DNA from: Amorphoplanes digitatis
GTDB lineage: Bacteria; Actinomycetota; Actinomycetes; Mycobacteriales; Micromonosporaceae
DNA length: 64,000 bases
Reading direction: 5' to 3'
Assembly (NCBI RefSeq): GCF_014205335.1
Contig: NZ_JACHNH010000001.1
Coordinates: forward strand, 8,826,001 to 8,890,000
The notes below the pieces were generated by a model, which did no database searches, was not told where the DNA came from, and saw only the letters and a program-made list of their open reading frames with translations. Positions 8,401 through 17,583 of this stretch are shown here, one piece after another (the stretch's first letter is position 1; each line of letters begins with the position of its first letter). The position numbers and the translations under genes were made by a program.

Positions 8401-8666
8401 CCACGCCACGCGGACCGGTCGCCCGGGTGCTGACGTGGGGCATCGTCGCGTACCGTCGTTACTTGAGCCCGGCACTGCCGGCCCGCTGTCGGTTCTACCC
8501 CTCGTGCAGCGCGTACGCCCTGGAGGCCATCGCGAAGCACGGCGCTCTTCGAGGGACCGCCCTGGCGATCTGGCGGCTGTTGCGCTGCCACCCCTTCCAC
8601 CCTGGCGGGTTCGATCCGGTGCCTGACCCGATCCGTCACCGTCCTGCTGATGTGACTGGAGCATGA
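8397..8666 (+). CDS. yidD: Membrane protein insertion efficiency factor YidD
   Basis: An 89-residue protein that assists YidC-dependent insertion at the inner face of the membrane. The conserved cysteine-rich core is CRFYPSCSAYALEA, followed by HGALRG and RCHPFHPGGFDPVP, the hallmark of the family. An N-terminal amphipathic segment (LTWGIVAYRRYLSP) would attach it to the membrane. The ATG overlaps the end of rnpA by 4 bp, and yidC starts 1 bp after its stop, so the three genes form a tight unit. Confidence 0.96.
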   Translation: MTTPRGPVARVLTWGIVAYRRYLSPALPARCRFYPSCSAYALEAIAKHGALRGTALAIWRLLRCHPFHPGGFDPVPDPIRHRPADVTGA

Positions 8667-8667
8667 A

Positions 8668-9702
8668 TTGAGTCTCGACTGGATCTACTACGCCATTTCG
8701 TGGATCCTCCTTCGCTGGCACGGCCTGTGGGAGGCCATCGGCATCCCCTCGACCCCGGTGCTCGGCACCAACTGGGCCTGGATCCTGGCGATCGTCTTCC
8801 TGGTGGTGACGCTCCGGATCATCCTGTTCCCGGTCTTCGTCAAGCAGATCAAGTCCCAGCGGGCGATGCAGGCGTTGCAGCCCAAGGTGAAGGAGCTGCA
8901 GGAGAAGCACAAGGGTGACCGCGAGACGCTCCAGAAAGAAATGATGGAGCTGTACAAGGTCGAGAAGGCCAACCCCCTCATGGGCTGCCTCCCGATGTTC
9001 CTGCAGATCCCGGTCTTCCTCGGCCTGTTCCACGTCCTGCGCCGGCTCTCCCCGGACAACACCCAGAAGACCCTGTACGGCTGGACGGTCGAGCAGTTCG
9101 ACAGCGCCACCCACGCGGCGCTGTTCACCGCGCCGCTGCCGTCGAAGTTCGGTTCCTCCCCGGCCGAGCTCGCCGCCCTCGGCGCGAACGGCACCACGGT
9201 CAAGATCGTCGCCGGCATCCTGGTTCTGATCATGATGGCGACCACGTACCTCACCAGCCGCCAGATGATCCTCAAGACCGGCTGGGCCGAGGACCCGCAG
9301 CAGAAGATGATCCAGCGCCTGATGCTGTACGGCATCCCGCTCTCGCTGCTCGTCTCCGGCGCGCTGTTCCCCATCGGCGTGGTCATCTACTGGGTCACGA
9401 ACAACCTCTTCAGCCTGGCGCAGCAGCAGTGGGTCCTGCGCAAGTTCCCGCCGCCGCAGATGGCCAACTCCAAGTCGGGCTCGACGACCCGCCCGAGCGG
9501 CTCCGCGGCCAAGCCCGGCGCCAAGGGCCCGAAGAGCCCCATCCAGAGCGGCCGCACCGGCGGCCTGTTCGGCCGCAAGCCGGCCGCGGAGCCGGAGTCG
9601 AAGAGCCCGGTGGTGGACACCAAGGCGCTGGCGCCCAAGCCCGGCGCCAAGCCGGTGAACCCGAAGAAGGGCGCCAGACCCGCCAACAAACCGCAGGGAT
9701 GA
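8668..9702 (+). CDS. yidC: Membrane protein insertase YidC/Oxa1
   Basis: A 344-residue polytopic membrane protein that inserts and folds inner-membrane proteins with or without SecYEG. Predicted helices occur near WILAIVFLVVTLRIILFPVF, PMFLQIPVFLGLFHVL, IVAGILVLIMMATTYL, MLYGIPLSLLVSGALFPIGV and VIYWVTNNLF. The conserved Arg in the first core helix (VTLRIILFP) and the cytoplasmic coiled hairpin (KVKELQEKHKGDRETLQKEM) are present. The long basic Lys/Pro tail (about residues 265-344) is typical of actinobacteria and may bind ribosomes. The start codon is TTG, preceded by TGGAG. A 26-bp hairpin follows the gene. Confidence 0.95.
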   Translation: MSLDWIYYAISWILLRWHGLWEAIGIPSTPVLGTNWAWILAIVFLVVTLRIILFPVFVKQIKSQRAMQALQPKVKELQEKHKGDRETLQKEMMELYKVEKANPLMGCLPMFLQIPVFLGLFHVLRRLSPDNTQKTLYGWTVEQFDSATHAALFTAPLPSKFGSSPAELAALGANGTTVKIVAGILVLIMMATTYLTSRQMILKTGWAEDPQQKMIQRLMLYGIPLSLLVSGALFPIGVVIYWVTNNLFSLAQQQWVLRKFPPPQMANSKSGSTTRPSGSAAKPGAKGPKSPIQSGRTGGLFGRKPAAEPESKSPVVDTKALAPKPGAKPVNPKKGARPANKPQG

Positions 9703-9709
9703 CGCGGCA

Positions 9710-9735
9710 GCGGCCCGGGTTCCGACCCGGGCCGC
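9710..9735 (+). terminator. Hairpin between yidC and jag
   Basis: A perfect 11-bp stem (GCGGCCCGGGT and its complement) with loop TCCG begins 8 bp after the yidC stop. There is no U-tract, so it may be a partial terminator or a processing or stability element. Confidence 0.5.
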
Positions 9736-9853
9736 ATGCGCCCCCTGACGGCGTGGCGACAAAGACCTCCCCGCGCCGGCTTGCCCACCGGGCACCGATG
9801 CGGGAAACAGCGGACCGAGCAGGTCCGGCCCGAGTGAGTACGGAGATGAGACC

Positions 9854-10429
9854 GTGACCGACACCAGCACTCCCAGCGCAGAGCAGTCCTCCGAGGAGAC
9901 CGCTTCCGCCACCGCCGCGGAGTCCGCCGGTACCGAGGAGACCAAGAAGTCGGAGTCCACGACCACGGACTCCGACCTGTTCCGGCAGAGCGAGATCGCT
10001 GCCGACTACGTGGAGGGCCTGCTCGACATCCTCGACTACGACGGCGACATCGACGAGCTCGTGTCGGCCGGCCGGCCGATGGTCGAGGTCGTCGGCGGCC
10101 GGCTTCAGCCGCTCGTCGGCCAGCGCGGCGCCACGCTGGAGGCGTTGCAAGAGCTGACCCGTCTTGCGATCTTCCGGGCGACCGGCTCGCCGAGCCGGCT
10201 GCTGCTGGACATCGGCGGGTACCGGGCGACGCGCCGGAAGGAACTGACCGCGGTGGCGCGTAATGCGGTCGAGAAGGTCAAGGAGCACGGGGACGCTGTT
10301 CGGCTGGAGCCGATGTCGGCGTTCGAGCGCAAGTGCGTGCATGACGTGGTCAACGCGATCCAGGGCGTGCAGAGCGAGTCCGAGGGCGTTGAGCCGAGTC
10401 GGCGCATTGTGGTTCGGCCGGCTGACTGA
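9854..10429 (+). CDS. jag: Jag/KhpB RNA-binding protein (KH and R3H domains)
   Basis: A 191-residue RNA-binding protein. Residues 1-50 are an acidic Ser/Thr/Glu-rich tail in place of the Jag-N domain seen in Firmicutes. A KH domain follows (VEVVGGRLQPLVGQRGATLEALQELTRLA split over about 80-110). The C-terminal R3H domain is marked by GVQSESEGVEPSRRIVV. Partners of the family bind mRNA and affect cell division and envelope synthesis; the exact role in actinobacteria is not established. The GTG start gives the usual actinobacterial length. It lies in the conserved order yidC-jag-rsmG. Confidence 0.93.
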   Translation: MTDTSTPSAEQSSEETASATAAESAGTEETKKSESTTTDSDLFRQSEIAADYVEGLLDILDYDGDIDELVSAGRPMVEVVGGRLQPLVGQRGATLEALQELTRLAIFRATGSPSRLLLDIGGYRATRRKELTAVARNAVEKVKEHGDAVRLEPMSAFERKCVHDVVNAIQGVQSESEGVEPSRRIVVRPAD

Positions 10430-10460
10430 GCTATGACCAACCCACGCTTCGGCGCGGGTG

Positions 10461-10496
10461 ACGACGGCCCGGGTGATGTCGTGCCCGGGCCGTCGT
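10461..10496 (+). terminator. Terminator-like hairpin after jag
   Basis: A perfect 13-bp stem (ACGACGGCCCGGG and complement) with a 10-base loop begins 32 bp after the jag stop. Its presence argues that the DNA up to 10819 is intergenic and that rsmG starts downstream, even though a frame is open from 10433. Confidence 0.6.
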
Positions 10497-10516
10497 CGTC
10501 TCCGCTGCCTTCCACC

Positions 10517-10818
10517 GCTTCTGTTGGTTCGTCTGGTTCTGTTGGTTCGGCTGGTTCTGTTGGTTCGTATGGTCCTGTGCGTTCGTCTGGTTCTGTTGGT
10601 TCGGCTGGTTCCGTTGGTTCGTCCGGTGCTGCGCGTTCCGCTGGTCCCGTCGGATCGTCGGGTCCTGTTGGTTCGTCCGGGCCAGTCAGCGAGTCTGGGC
10701 CTTCCACGACCCTGGGATCGTCGCCGTCGGGTTCTGGGTCGTCGGGTTCTGGGTCGTCGGGTTCTGGGTCGTCGGGTTCTGGGTCGTCAGGTTCCGGGTT
10801 GTCAGGTTCCGGGTCTGG
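10517..10818. repeat. Low-complexity minisatellites upstream of rsmG
   Basis: There are two adjacent arrays. The first is about nine imperfect 18-bp units based on GGTTCTGTTGGTTCGTCT (10517-10680). The second is six 15-bp units based on GGGTTCTGGGTCGTC (10729-10818). Both periods are multiples of three, so the frame stays open and would encode Gly/Ser/Val repeats. This does not show that they are translated. Confidence 0.85.
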
Positions 10819-10819
10819 G

Positions 10820-11575
10820 GTGCCTTCCGTTGATCCGCCCGTTGAGTATTTGGCTGCGGCTGAGCGGGCCTTCGGTGATCGGCTTCCGCTTGCCGTGCGG
10901 TATGCGGAGTTGCTGGTTACCGACGGCGTGGTGCGGGGCCTGATCGGCCCGCGCGAGGCCCCCCGCGTGTGGGAACGCCATCTGATCAACTGCTGTGTTA
11001 TGTCCGAGATGATCCCTATCGGCGCTTCGGTGATCGACGTGGGGTCTGGTGCCGGTTTGCCCGGTATCGTGCTTGCAGTGGCCCGACCTGATCTCACGAT
11101 CACCTTGGTCGAGCCGCTGGCACGACGAACCGCTTTCTTGTCCGAGGCGGTGACCGCACTCGGGCTCGACGCGACCGTGACGGTCGTCCGGGGCCGCGCG
11201 GAGGATCTCGTTGGTGGACCCCCCGCCGCCGATGTCGTCACCGCGCGCGCGGTCGCGCCGCTGGACCGGCTCGCCGGTTGGTGCCTGCCCCTCGCCGCCG
11301 TCGGTGGCAGGCTCCTGGCGCTGAAGGGCGCCTCGGCCGCGGAGGAGGTGGCGGAGCACCGCGAGGCGATCGCCCGGCTGGGCGGCGCCGATCCGGTCGT
11401 CCGGCTCTGCGGGGAAGGGCTGATCGATCCGCCGACCACCGTCGTCGAGATCGTCCGGGAGCGTGCCGTTGTGAAACCAAGGCCGAGGACGTCCGGAAGG
11501 ACGGCCGACCCGGGCCGCTCCACCGGCAGCGCCGGCGGTCGCGGCTCCGGGAAGAGGAGATCGCGGAGGGGATAG
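10820..11575 (+). CDS. rsmG: 16S rRNA (guanine527-N7)-methyltransferase RsmG
   Basis: An SAM-dependent methyltransferase of the small-subunit rRNA. The domain begins VDPPVEYLAAAERAFGDRLP. It carries motif I VIDVGSGAGLPGIVLA, the acidic motif II in LVEPLARR, and later VVTARAVAPLDRLAGWCLPL. Length with the GTG start is 251 residues, close to the family norm of about 220-250; the last 30 residues are a basic tail. An ATG at 10433 in the same frame would add 129 Gly/Ser-repeat residues, but that stretch contains a perfect terminator-like hairpin. The choice of start is therefore an inference; ribosome-binding sites are poor for both. Confidence 0.85.
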   Translation: MPSVDPPVEYLAAAERAFGDRLPLAVRYAELLVTDGVVRGLIGPREAPRVWERHLINCCVMSEMIPIGASVIDVGSGAGLPGIVLAVARPDLTITLVEPLARRTAFLSEAVTALGLDATVTVVRGRAEDLVGGPPAADVVTARAVAPLDRLAGWCLPLAAVGGRLLALKGASAAEEVAEHREAIARLGGADPVVRLCGEGLIDPPTTVVEIVRERAVVKPRPRTSGRTADPGRSTGSAGGRGSGKRRSRRG

Positions 11576-11800
11576 ATGGCCAGGCGGGGCGTGCGGAAGC
11601 GAACGGGGAAACTCCCACGACCCAGTCGAGGCTCCGGGAGGGGGGACCTTTCGGCGGAGTGGCCCCCGCCCGAGTCGGAGGCCGACGGCTCGCCGGATCG
11701 CCCCTCTCCCTCTTCCATGGCAGACCGGACCCGGCCCGGCGCGGACTCCGCGCCCGCGGGCAGGACTGACCCTTCGCTAGCGGCGCCCGGTCATCCGCGA

Positions 11801-12386
11801 TCTGACCGAGGGCCGAGGCCGCCGGAGGGTCTTTCGCGGCCGGACCGGGGTCCGAAGATCGCAGACGGTCATTCACGGCCAGACTTGGATCCGAAGCTGG
11901 CAGACGGTCATTCGCGGTCAGACCTGGGTTCGAAGACAGCAGATGGCCATCCGCGATCTGACCGAGGGTTGGAGTCGGCGGGTCTTTCGGGGTCGGACCG
12001 GGGTTTGGAGCCAGCCGGTGGTTCTTCGCGGCTGGACCGCGGTGCGGAGCCAGCGGGTGGTCTTTCGCGGTTGGACCGGGGTGCGGAGCCAGCGGGTGGT
12101 CTTTCGCGGTTGGACCGGGGTGCGGAGCCAGCGGGTGCTTCTTCGGGGTCGGACCGGGGTTCGGAGCCAGCGGGTGCTTCTTCGGGGTCGGACCGGGGTT
12201 CGGAGCCAGCGGGTGGTCCTTCGGGGTCGGACCAGGGTTCCGAGTCGGCGGATGTTCTTTCGCGGTCGGGCCGGGGCTTGAAGTCGGCGAGTGGTTCTCT
12301 GCGTCCGGATCCGGGTTTGAAGCCGGCGGGTGGTTCTTCGCGGTCCCACCGAGCCTCGAAGTCAGCGGACGGCCATACGCGTTCAG
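11801..12386. repeat. 39-bp minisatellite upstream of parA, about 15 units
   Basis: Roughly fifteen 39-bp units; the frame open into parA would encode a 13-residue repeat like LDRGAEPAGGLSR. Because 39 is divisible by three, other frames on both strands are also open. The most homogeneous units lie near 12015-12230; the ends are degenerate. The whole segment 11576-12994 (1.4 kb) has no other recognisable gene. Confidence 0.85.
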
Positions 12387-12823
12387 ACTTGGCCTCCACG
12401 CCAACGGACGACACCCAGAATTCCGGCGAGCTCGCGGTTGGTGACAACCGTGATGGGGTACCCGCTACGCGACAAGGAGCGCTGCCCACCTCTAAAGCGG
12501 CACGCGCAGTCAGTCCGCGTCCGGGTCCGACGTCCAATCCGCCTCCGGGTCCGACGTCGACATCGACGTCGACGGGCGAGGTCCCAGACCACGTTCGTCC
12601 GGCCTTCACACGGCCCAATCCCCCAGGCCCGGGCCCGGTGGCGGGCCGGTCTCCCGGTGATCCCCCCGGACAGAGAAGGGTTCAAGATCCCACCGAGTCG
12701 ACCCCCATCGCAGGCTTCACTTCCGGGCCCGGCGAGGGCCGTCCCACGAACAAACCTCGGGGGTACGCCGGAAGGCTGCGAAACGTGTCCGGATTCATGG
12801 TCTTCGAGACGTCGGAAGGGCTG

Positions 12824-12850
12824 TTGACATCGACTCATCAGGCGGACAAT
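12824..12850 (+). promoter_or_regulatory. Candidate parAB promoter
   Basis: A perfect TTGACA (12824-12829) is followed after 15 bp by GACAAT (12845-12850), about 145 bp upstream of the proposed parA start. The spacing is short and the -10 is imperfect, so this is only a candidate. Confidence 0.35.
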
Positions 12851-12994
12851 CGTGGCGACGTTCGCCCGGCGGCCGTAGGCTGGCCGCGCGTCGATAGTGT
12901 GGACCGGACGGTGGGAGAGCCAGGCGCCCCGCCGCTTCCTGCCGGACCGCACGTTCGCGGTGCCGACCCAATCCAAGCAGGCAGGGAAAAGACG

Positions 12995-14272
12995 GTGCAT
13001 GACTATGGCAGGGGCCCCGAAGGCGCCCCAGGCTGGGATCGTGTTTCACGTGAAACAGATCCATACGCCGACTCCGATCGAAGCGCGAGCTTGAGTGTGA
13101 GCTTCGAGAGTGGGGAGCAGGGCGTGCCTCAACCACGAGCTGGGAACGGCGGCCAGGTCTACGGCGCCCCGGTGAACGAGTCCGACGCCACCACAGGCGA
13201 GCCTCGACGGTCTGCCCCGGCGCCACGCTCCGGCCCGTCGGATCCGGATGGTCATGGCATTTCAGTCGCCTCGTCACCTTCGGCCCAGCTCGCCGGCTCA
13301 TCGGGATCGGGTCATCCGGTTGCGGTGGTGGCGCAGCCAGTCGGCGGCGACAGCGCGTCCGCAAACGAACATGTTTCACGTGAAACACCGGATGGGTACG
13401 AGGGTGATCCGCCGCTCGCCATGGAAGCGTTGCGTGCTGTGCAGATCCTCAACCCGAGCGGCGACATCGTGATGCCGCGCCCTGACCGTCCGCGGGTGTT
13501 CTGCGTCGCGAACCAGAAGGGTGGCGTCGGCAAGACCACCACGACGGTCAACCTCGCGGTGGCGTTGGCGCTGCACGGAAACCGCGTGCTCGTGGTCGAC
13601 CTCGACCCGCAGGGCAACGCGTCGACCGGTCTGAACGTGCCGCACCACGCAGGCGTACCCGATGTCTACGACTGTCTCATCGACAACGTGCCGCTCGCGG
13701 ACGTGGCGCAGCCGGTCGAGGGGATCCCGAACCTGTTCTGCGTACCCGCCACGATCGATCTGGCCGGTGCCGAGATCGAGCTCGTCTCGGTCGTCGCGCG
13801 CGAGTCGCGGCTCCAGCGCGCGATCACGGCACACCCCGAGAAGTTCGACTACGTCTTCATCGACTGCCCGCCCTCACTCGGCCTGCTGACGGTCAACGCG
13901 CTCTGCGCGGCCCAAGAGGTCCTCATCCCGATCCAGTGCGAGTACTACGCGCTCGAGGGCCTGAACCAACTAATCAACAACATCAACCTGGTACGGCAAC
14001 ACCTCAACCCAACGCTCGACGTCTCCACGATCTTGCTCACGATGTACGACCGCCGCACGCGCCTCGCGGACGCCGTAGAGCAGGACGTCCGGAACCACTT
14101 CGGCTCGAAGGTCCTCGAGGCCGTGATTCCGCGGAACGTTCGTGTGTCGGAGGCTCCGAGCTACGGCCAGTCCGTGATGACCTACGATCCGGGTTCGCGG
14201 GGCGCCACGAGCTACTTCGAGGCCGCTCTGGAGATCGCGATGCGCGGGGTCAACACGGGAGGCGCTGCATGA
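12995..14272 (+). CDS. parA: Chromosome partition ATPase ParA
   Basis: A deviant-Walker ATPase that drives origin segregation with ParB. The deviant P-loop KGGVGKTTTTVNLA lies at about residues 175-188 (signature Lys175 and Lys180). VVDLDPQGNAST and YVFIDCPPSLGLLTVNAL follow. The proposed GTG start gives 425 residues with a 125-residue disordered leader. That leader includes two VSRET pentapeptides, each being a translated parS site; a VSRET at the ParA N-terminus is known in Streptomyces. Alternatives are ATG 13421 (283 residues, core only) and ATG 11576, which has a strong GGAGGGG site and would fuse the 39-bp repeat region (898 residues). parB overlaps the stop by 4 bp. Confidence 0.92.
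   Translation: MHDYGRGPEGAPGWDRVSRETDPYADSDRSASLSVSFESGEQGVPQPRAGNGGQVYGAPVNESDATTGEPRRSAPAPRSGPSDPDGHGISVASSPSAQLAGSSGSGHPVAVVAQPVGGDSASANEHVSRETPDGYEGDPPLAMEALRAVQILNPSGDIVMPRPDRPRVFCVANQKGGVGKTTTTVNLAVALALHGNRVLVVDLDPQGNASTGLNVPHHAGVPDVYDCLIDNVPLADVAQPVEGIPNLFCVPATIDLAGAEIELVSVVARESRLQRAITAHPEKFDYVFIDCPPSLGLLTVNALCAAQEVLIPIQCEYYALEGLNQLINNINLVRQHLNPTLDVSTILLTMYDRRTRLADAVEQDVRNHFGSKVLEAVIPRNVRVSEAPSYGQSVMTYDPGSRGATSYFEAALEIAMRGVNTGGAA
13042..13057. promoter_or_regulatory. parS: parS site 1
   Basis: Perfect 16-bp palindrome TGTTTCACGTGAAACA, the ParB-binding consensus, inside the 5' part of parA, where it reads VSRET in frame. Confidence 0.95.
13372..13387. promoter_or_regulatory. parS: parS site 2
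   Basis: Perfect TGTTTCACGTGAAACA, again translated as VSRET within parA, 34 bp upstream of the internal ATG at 13421. ParB binding here could also influence parAB expression. Confidence 0.95.
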
Positions 14273-15333
14273 AGAACCGTCCACGGGGCGGCCTCGGCCG
14301 CGGCTTGGGTGCACTGATCCCAACCGCGCCCCCGGCCGGTGCCGGGGTAGCGACGTCGGAGGAACCGCCCCCCTCGATACCCCCTGCCTTGCATCCGTCG
14401 ACTCCTTCCGAGCCGGCACCCGCGTCCACCCAGTTCATCGCGCCCGCCGAGACCCCGCCGCCCGCGGCCTCCGTCGACAACGGCGACGGCGGCTTGGCGC
14501 CGGTGCCCGGCGCCCGCTTCGCTGAGCTCCCTGTCTCCGCGATCGAGCCGAACGCAAAGCAGCCGCGCCTCGTCTTCGACGAGGACGCGCTGGAAGAGCT
14601 GAAGACCTCCATCCAGGAGGTCGGCTTCCTACAGCCAATCGTCGTACGCGACGCCGGCGGCGGCCGCTACGAACTGGTCATGGGTGAGCGTCGCTGGCGA
14701 GCGGCGCAGGCGGTCGGCAAGGAGACCATCCCCGCAATCGTCCGGGACACCCGCGACGACGCGATGCTCCGCGACGCGCTGCTGGAGAACATCCACCGGG
14801 CGAACCTGAACCCGCTCGAAGAGGCGGCCGCGTACCAGCAGCTGCTTGAGGAGTTCGGCGCGACGCACGAGGAACTGGCGCGCCGGATCGGTCGAAGCCG
14901 TCCGCAGATCTCGAACACCATCAGGCTGCTGAACCTGCCGGCTCCGGTGCAGCGCCGCGTCGCGGCGGGAATCCTGTCGGCCGGGCATGCGCGCGCACTG
15001 CTGGGCCTGGACGACGGCGAGACCCAGGAGAAGCTAGCGCTTCGAATCGTGGCCGAGGGCCTGTCGGTCCGAGCGACCGAGGAACTGGTGTCGCTGGCGA
15101 TCGCCGACGGCCCAGTGAAGAAGTCCGCACCCACACGCCGACCCAAGGTTCACGCGCCGGCCCTGAACGATCTGGCCGACCGGTTGTCGGATCGCTTCGA
15201 CACCCGCGTCAAGGTCGACATCGGCCGCAACAAGGGCAGGATCACGATCGAGTTCGCGACGGTCGACGACCTGGAACGCATCGTCGGCATGATCGGAGTC
15301 GAAGAGGAAGGCTCCGACGCGATCGAGGAGTGA
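14269..15333 (+). CDS. parB: Chromosome partition protein ParB
   Basis: A 354-residue CTPase clamp that loads at parS and spreads. The N-terminus MKNRPRGGLGRGLGALIP is the ParA-activating basic peptide. After a Pro-rich linker (about 15-85) comes the ParB/Srx domain with the CTP-binding motifs GERRWRA and ENIHRANLNPLEEA. The parS-binding helix-turn-helix follows (THEELARRIGRSRPQISNT), then a C-terminal dimerisation domain (DLADRLSDRFDTRVKVDIG). The ATG overlaps the parA stop (ATGA) and has a GGGAGG site. A strong hairpin ends the operon. Confidence 0.97.
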   Translation: MKNRPRGGLGRGLGALIPTAPPAGAGVATSEEPPPSIPPALHPSTPSEPAPASTQFIAPAETPPPAASVDNGDGGLAPVPGARFAELPVSAIEPNAKQPRLVFDEDALEELKTSIQEVGFLQPIVVRDAGGGRYELVMGERRWRAAQAVGKETIPAIVRDTRDDAMLRDALLENIHRANLNPLEEAAAYQQLLEEFGATHEELARRIGRSRPQISNTIRLLNLPAPVQRRVAAGILSAGHARALLGLDDGETQEKLALRIVAEGLSVRATEELVSLAIADGPVKKSAPTRRPKVHAPALNDLADRLSDRFDTRVKVDIGRNKGRITIEFATVDDLERIVGMIGVEEEGSDAIEE

Positions 15334-15372
15334 CTGAGCCGGGTTGGCTACCGGCGCCAAGGCTCGGAATGC

Positions 15373-15403
15373 AAGGCACGTGATCCGCCGGATCACGTGC
15401 CTT
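15373..15403 (+). terminator. Terminator of parB
   Basis: A perfect 14-bp stem (AAGGCACGTGATCC and complement) with loop GCC starts 40 bp after the parB stop and is followed by CTTCTTC. The stem contains CACGTG but is not a parS site. Confidence 0.85.
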
Positions 15404-17567
15404 CTTCACATCCCGATGTTGATCTTGATTGGGAGCCGATTCGGGGGCCGAGCCGGAGTCGTGAAACGTGAGGTCAGGTCGGCTTTGGATGATCATCGGT
15501 TCTGTCAGAGCCATTCTCCTGAGGTTTCCGGATCATCCGGATCTTCCTAGCCACCCAAACTCCGCGCCCGAAACATCATGATTTGCCCATTGGACCCGCG
15601 ACGAGCCCAGCTCACCCCCAAAACGCGAGCTGCCGTCGCCATTTCAGGGCGGTATGTCTTGATGAACCTATGCTCCTATGTAGCTATGTAGGCGCACAAA
15701 TTTGATGGCCGGCTGGATCGCGTAGGTACCTCATGGTGTCTCGATCGACTGTGTCTCGTTCGTCGGCTTCGCCGGTGTCAGCGTCAGCGGGTCCATCTTG
15801 TTTCACCGCTTCGCTGCTTCGAGCAGTTGTGCGGATTCAGGATCCGGCCCTCGGTACAAGCACCCGACATCACGCCGATGCTGACCGAGTTGGAATCACT
15901 TCCGAATCGAGCGGCCTGGCAGCCCGGCGCATCGCCCACGAGCTGTTGGCCGTCTTGCCCCAGTCATGCAGGCCCGGCTTGAGGGATTGGACGGCGGGAC
16001 GCCGGCGGAGTCCTGACCTACGTTGTGTCTCAGTCAAGAGCGTCGCCGACCCCCTGCCAGTCGGTTCGATGCTGGCGACTCAGGGCAGGCGATGGTCGCG
16101 GGTGGTGGAGCTGGAGGGATCCCGGCTTCGGCGCCGTTGCTGTCCGACACGGCAGCACCTGCTGGCGAAGGCGGATCGCGGCGAGCGAACCTTTACGGTC
16201 ATGGCACTGGCGGCTCTGCATCTGTTGTCGATCCGTCGACCAGGGCGGCCTGGCCTCGGCGCGCAACCGGAGTCCAGGCATGGCCCGCCAGCTGCCAGCC
16301 CGCCGTCTGCCAGCTCGGCACCGGCTTGTCAGGATCGCTTCTCCCGGCGCGGGCCCGGACCAGAACGTTGTCCTGAGGACGCGCATGCCGTTGGTAGAGC
16401 CGAGTTGCGAGGATGCGCGGTCACACCCCTCCTGCCGTCAGGATCTGACGAGAACCCAACGAGGCCCGCACGGACGCCAGGAGACCTTTGATGAGTCCCC
16501 CCAACGCTGGTGCCGCGCGGACCAGCGCGCCTCAGCCGGACTCCCATCCAGTGCGGCTCCGCCGTGCCCTAGAAGCTTCGGCTGCTTAGCCCACCTGAGT
16601 CTCAATCGAACTCCCCGGGGAGCCCGTCCGACGCAACGGCATTGACCACATCCTCAACCACTTCGCCGGCCGTGTCCTCGGCCTCTGCCGCGACTAAAGA
16701 CCACAACCTCAACCACAAGCCACAGCGTCGAACTAGACCGTGCCCACCGCCCTGTGACTGCGGGCCCCGGCCGGCTTCGGTCCCAGCCTCGGTCCCGGCC
16801 CGCTCCCCGGTCCCGGCCCCCGCTCCCGCTCCCGATCCCGGCCTCGGTCCCGGCTACGGGCTTTTGGTCCCGGCTTCGATACCAGTCCCGCCTTCGGCTT
16901 CGGTCCCGGCTCCGGTCTCGGCTATGGTCCTCGTCCTGGCCCCGATCTCGGCGCCTGGCCTTGGGCACGAGCCGCGACTGGTCCTCGACCTTGGCCACGA
17001 GCCACGACGTCGACCTTGAACATGTCCACTGGCCTGGGCTCACCCTGGGGCGCGGGCCGCGACCGAGTCGTCGATCTCGGCCGCGGTCGAATACCGAGGC
17101 CATGATCTCGACCGCGTCCACAGGCATTGGCATATACCGCCTACCCCGGCCAACGAGGATCGGGCCGCCATCTCTACTCGTGGCCACGGGTATTGGCCGT
17201 GATGTCGACCTCGATTTTGGGCTGCGGCCTCGATCCACCCACAGGCCAAAGGGCCTTGATCGCGCGAGCGGTTGCGACCGAATGGTGCGAGCTATTGCGG
17301 AGTGCGCACCCGGAGCCCACGGCTCTTCCTTGCCTGCCGGTGACTCGGTGCGTATGGCGCTGCCTGTTGATGATTCCGTGGGCGTGGGCGTGGGCGTGGG
17401 CGTGGGCGTGGGCGTGGGCGTGGGTGCTGGAGTCGGATGCGGAGGCAGACGCGGGCCTGGTCCGGCGAGATGTTCGTGGGGCGACCGTGGGGATGCTAGG
17501 TGGAGTCGGAGTCGCCAAGCCTCATGGCTTGGTTCTTGAGTTGGCTACTCGCTCGAGCCGAGATCTG
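15404..17567. other. Gene-poor stretch after parB
   Basis: About 2.2 kb with no protein-coding frame that resembles a real gene: no good ribosome-binding site plus coherent protein and no recognisable domain. Segment 16755-17000 is degenerate low-complexity sequence based on CGGTCCCGGC and CTTCGGT. A GTGGGC array lies at 17378. No RNA gene was recognised. Confidence 0.5.
17378..17425. repeat. Hexanucleotide GTGGGC array, 8 units
   Basis: Eight perfect GTGGGC units, the last ending in T. It lies 143 bp upstream of parS site 3, in non-coding DNA. Confidence 0.95.
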
Positions 17568-17583
17568 TGTTTCACGTGAAACC
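17568..17583. promoter_or_regulatory. parS: parS site 3
   Basis: TGTTTCACGTGAAACC: the perfect 14-bp core with one outer mismatch, in non-coding DNA. Confidence 0.93.

Noticed and set aside
11238..12404. Long minus-strand open frames with 13-residue repeats opposite the parA upstream region
   Set aside because: They exist only because the 39-bp period keeps all frames open; no start signal or family similarity.
15373..15403. Palindrome containing CACGTG considered as parS
   Set aside because: The arms do not match GTTTCAC; position and symmetry fit the parB terminator.
15733..16491. 252-codon open frame after parB
   Set aside because: No ribosome-binding site, no coherent hydrophobic or domain pattern; composition resembles the surrounding non-coding DNA.
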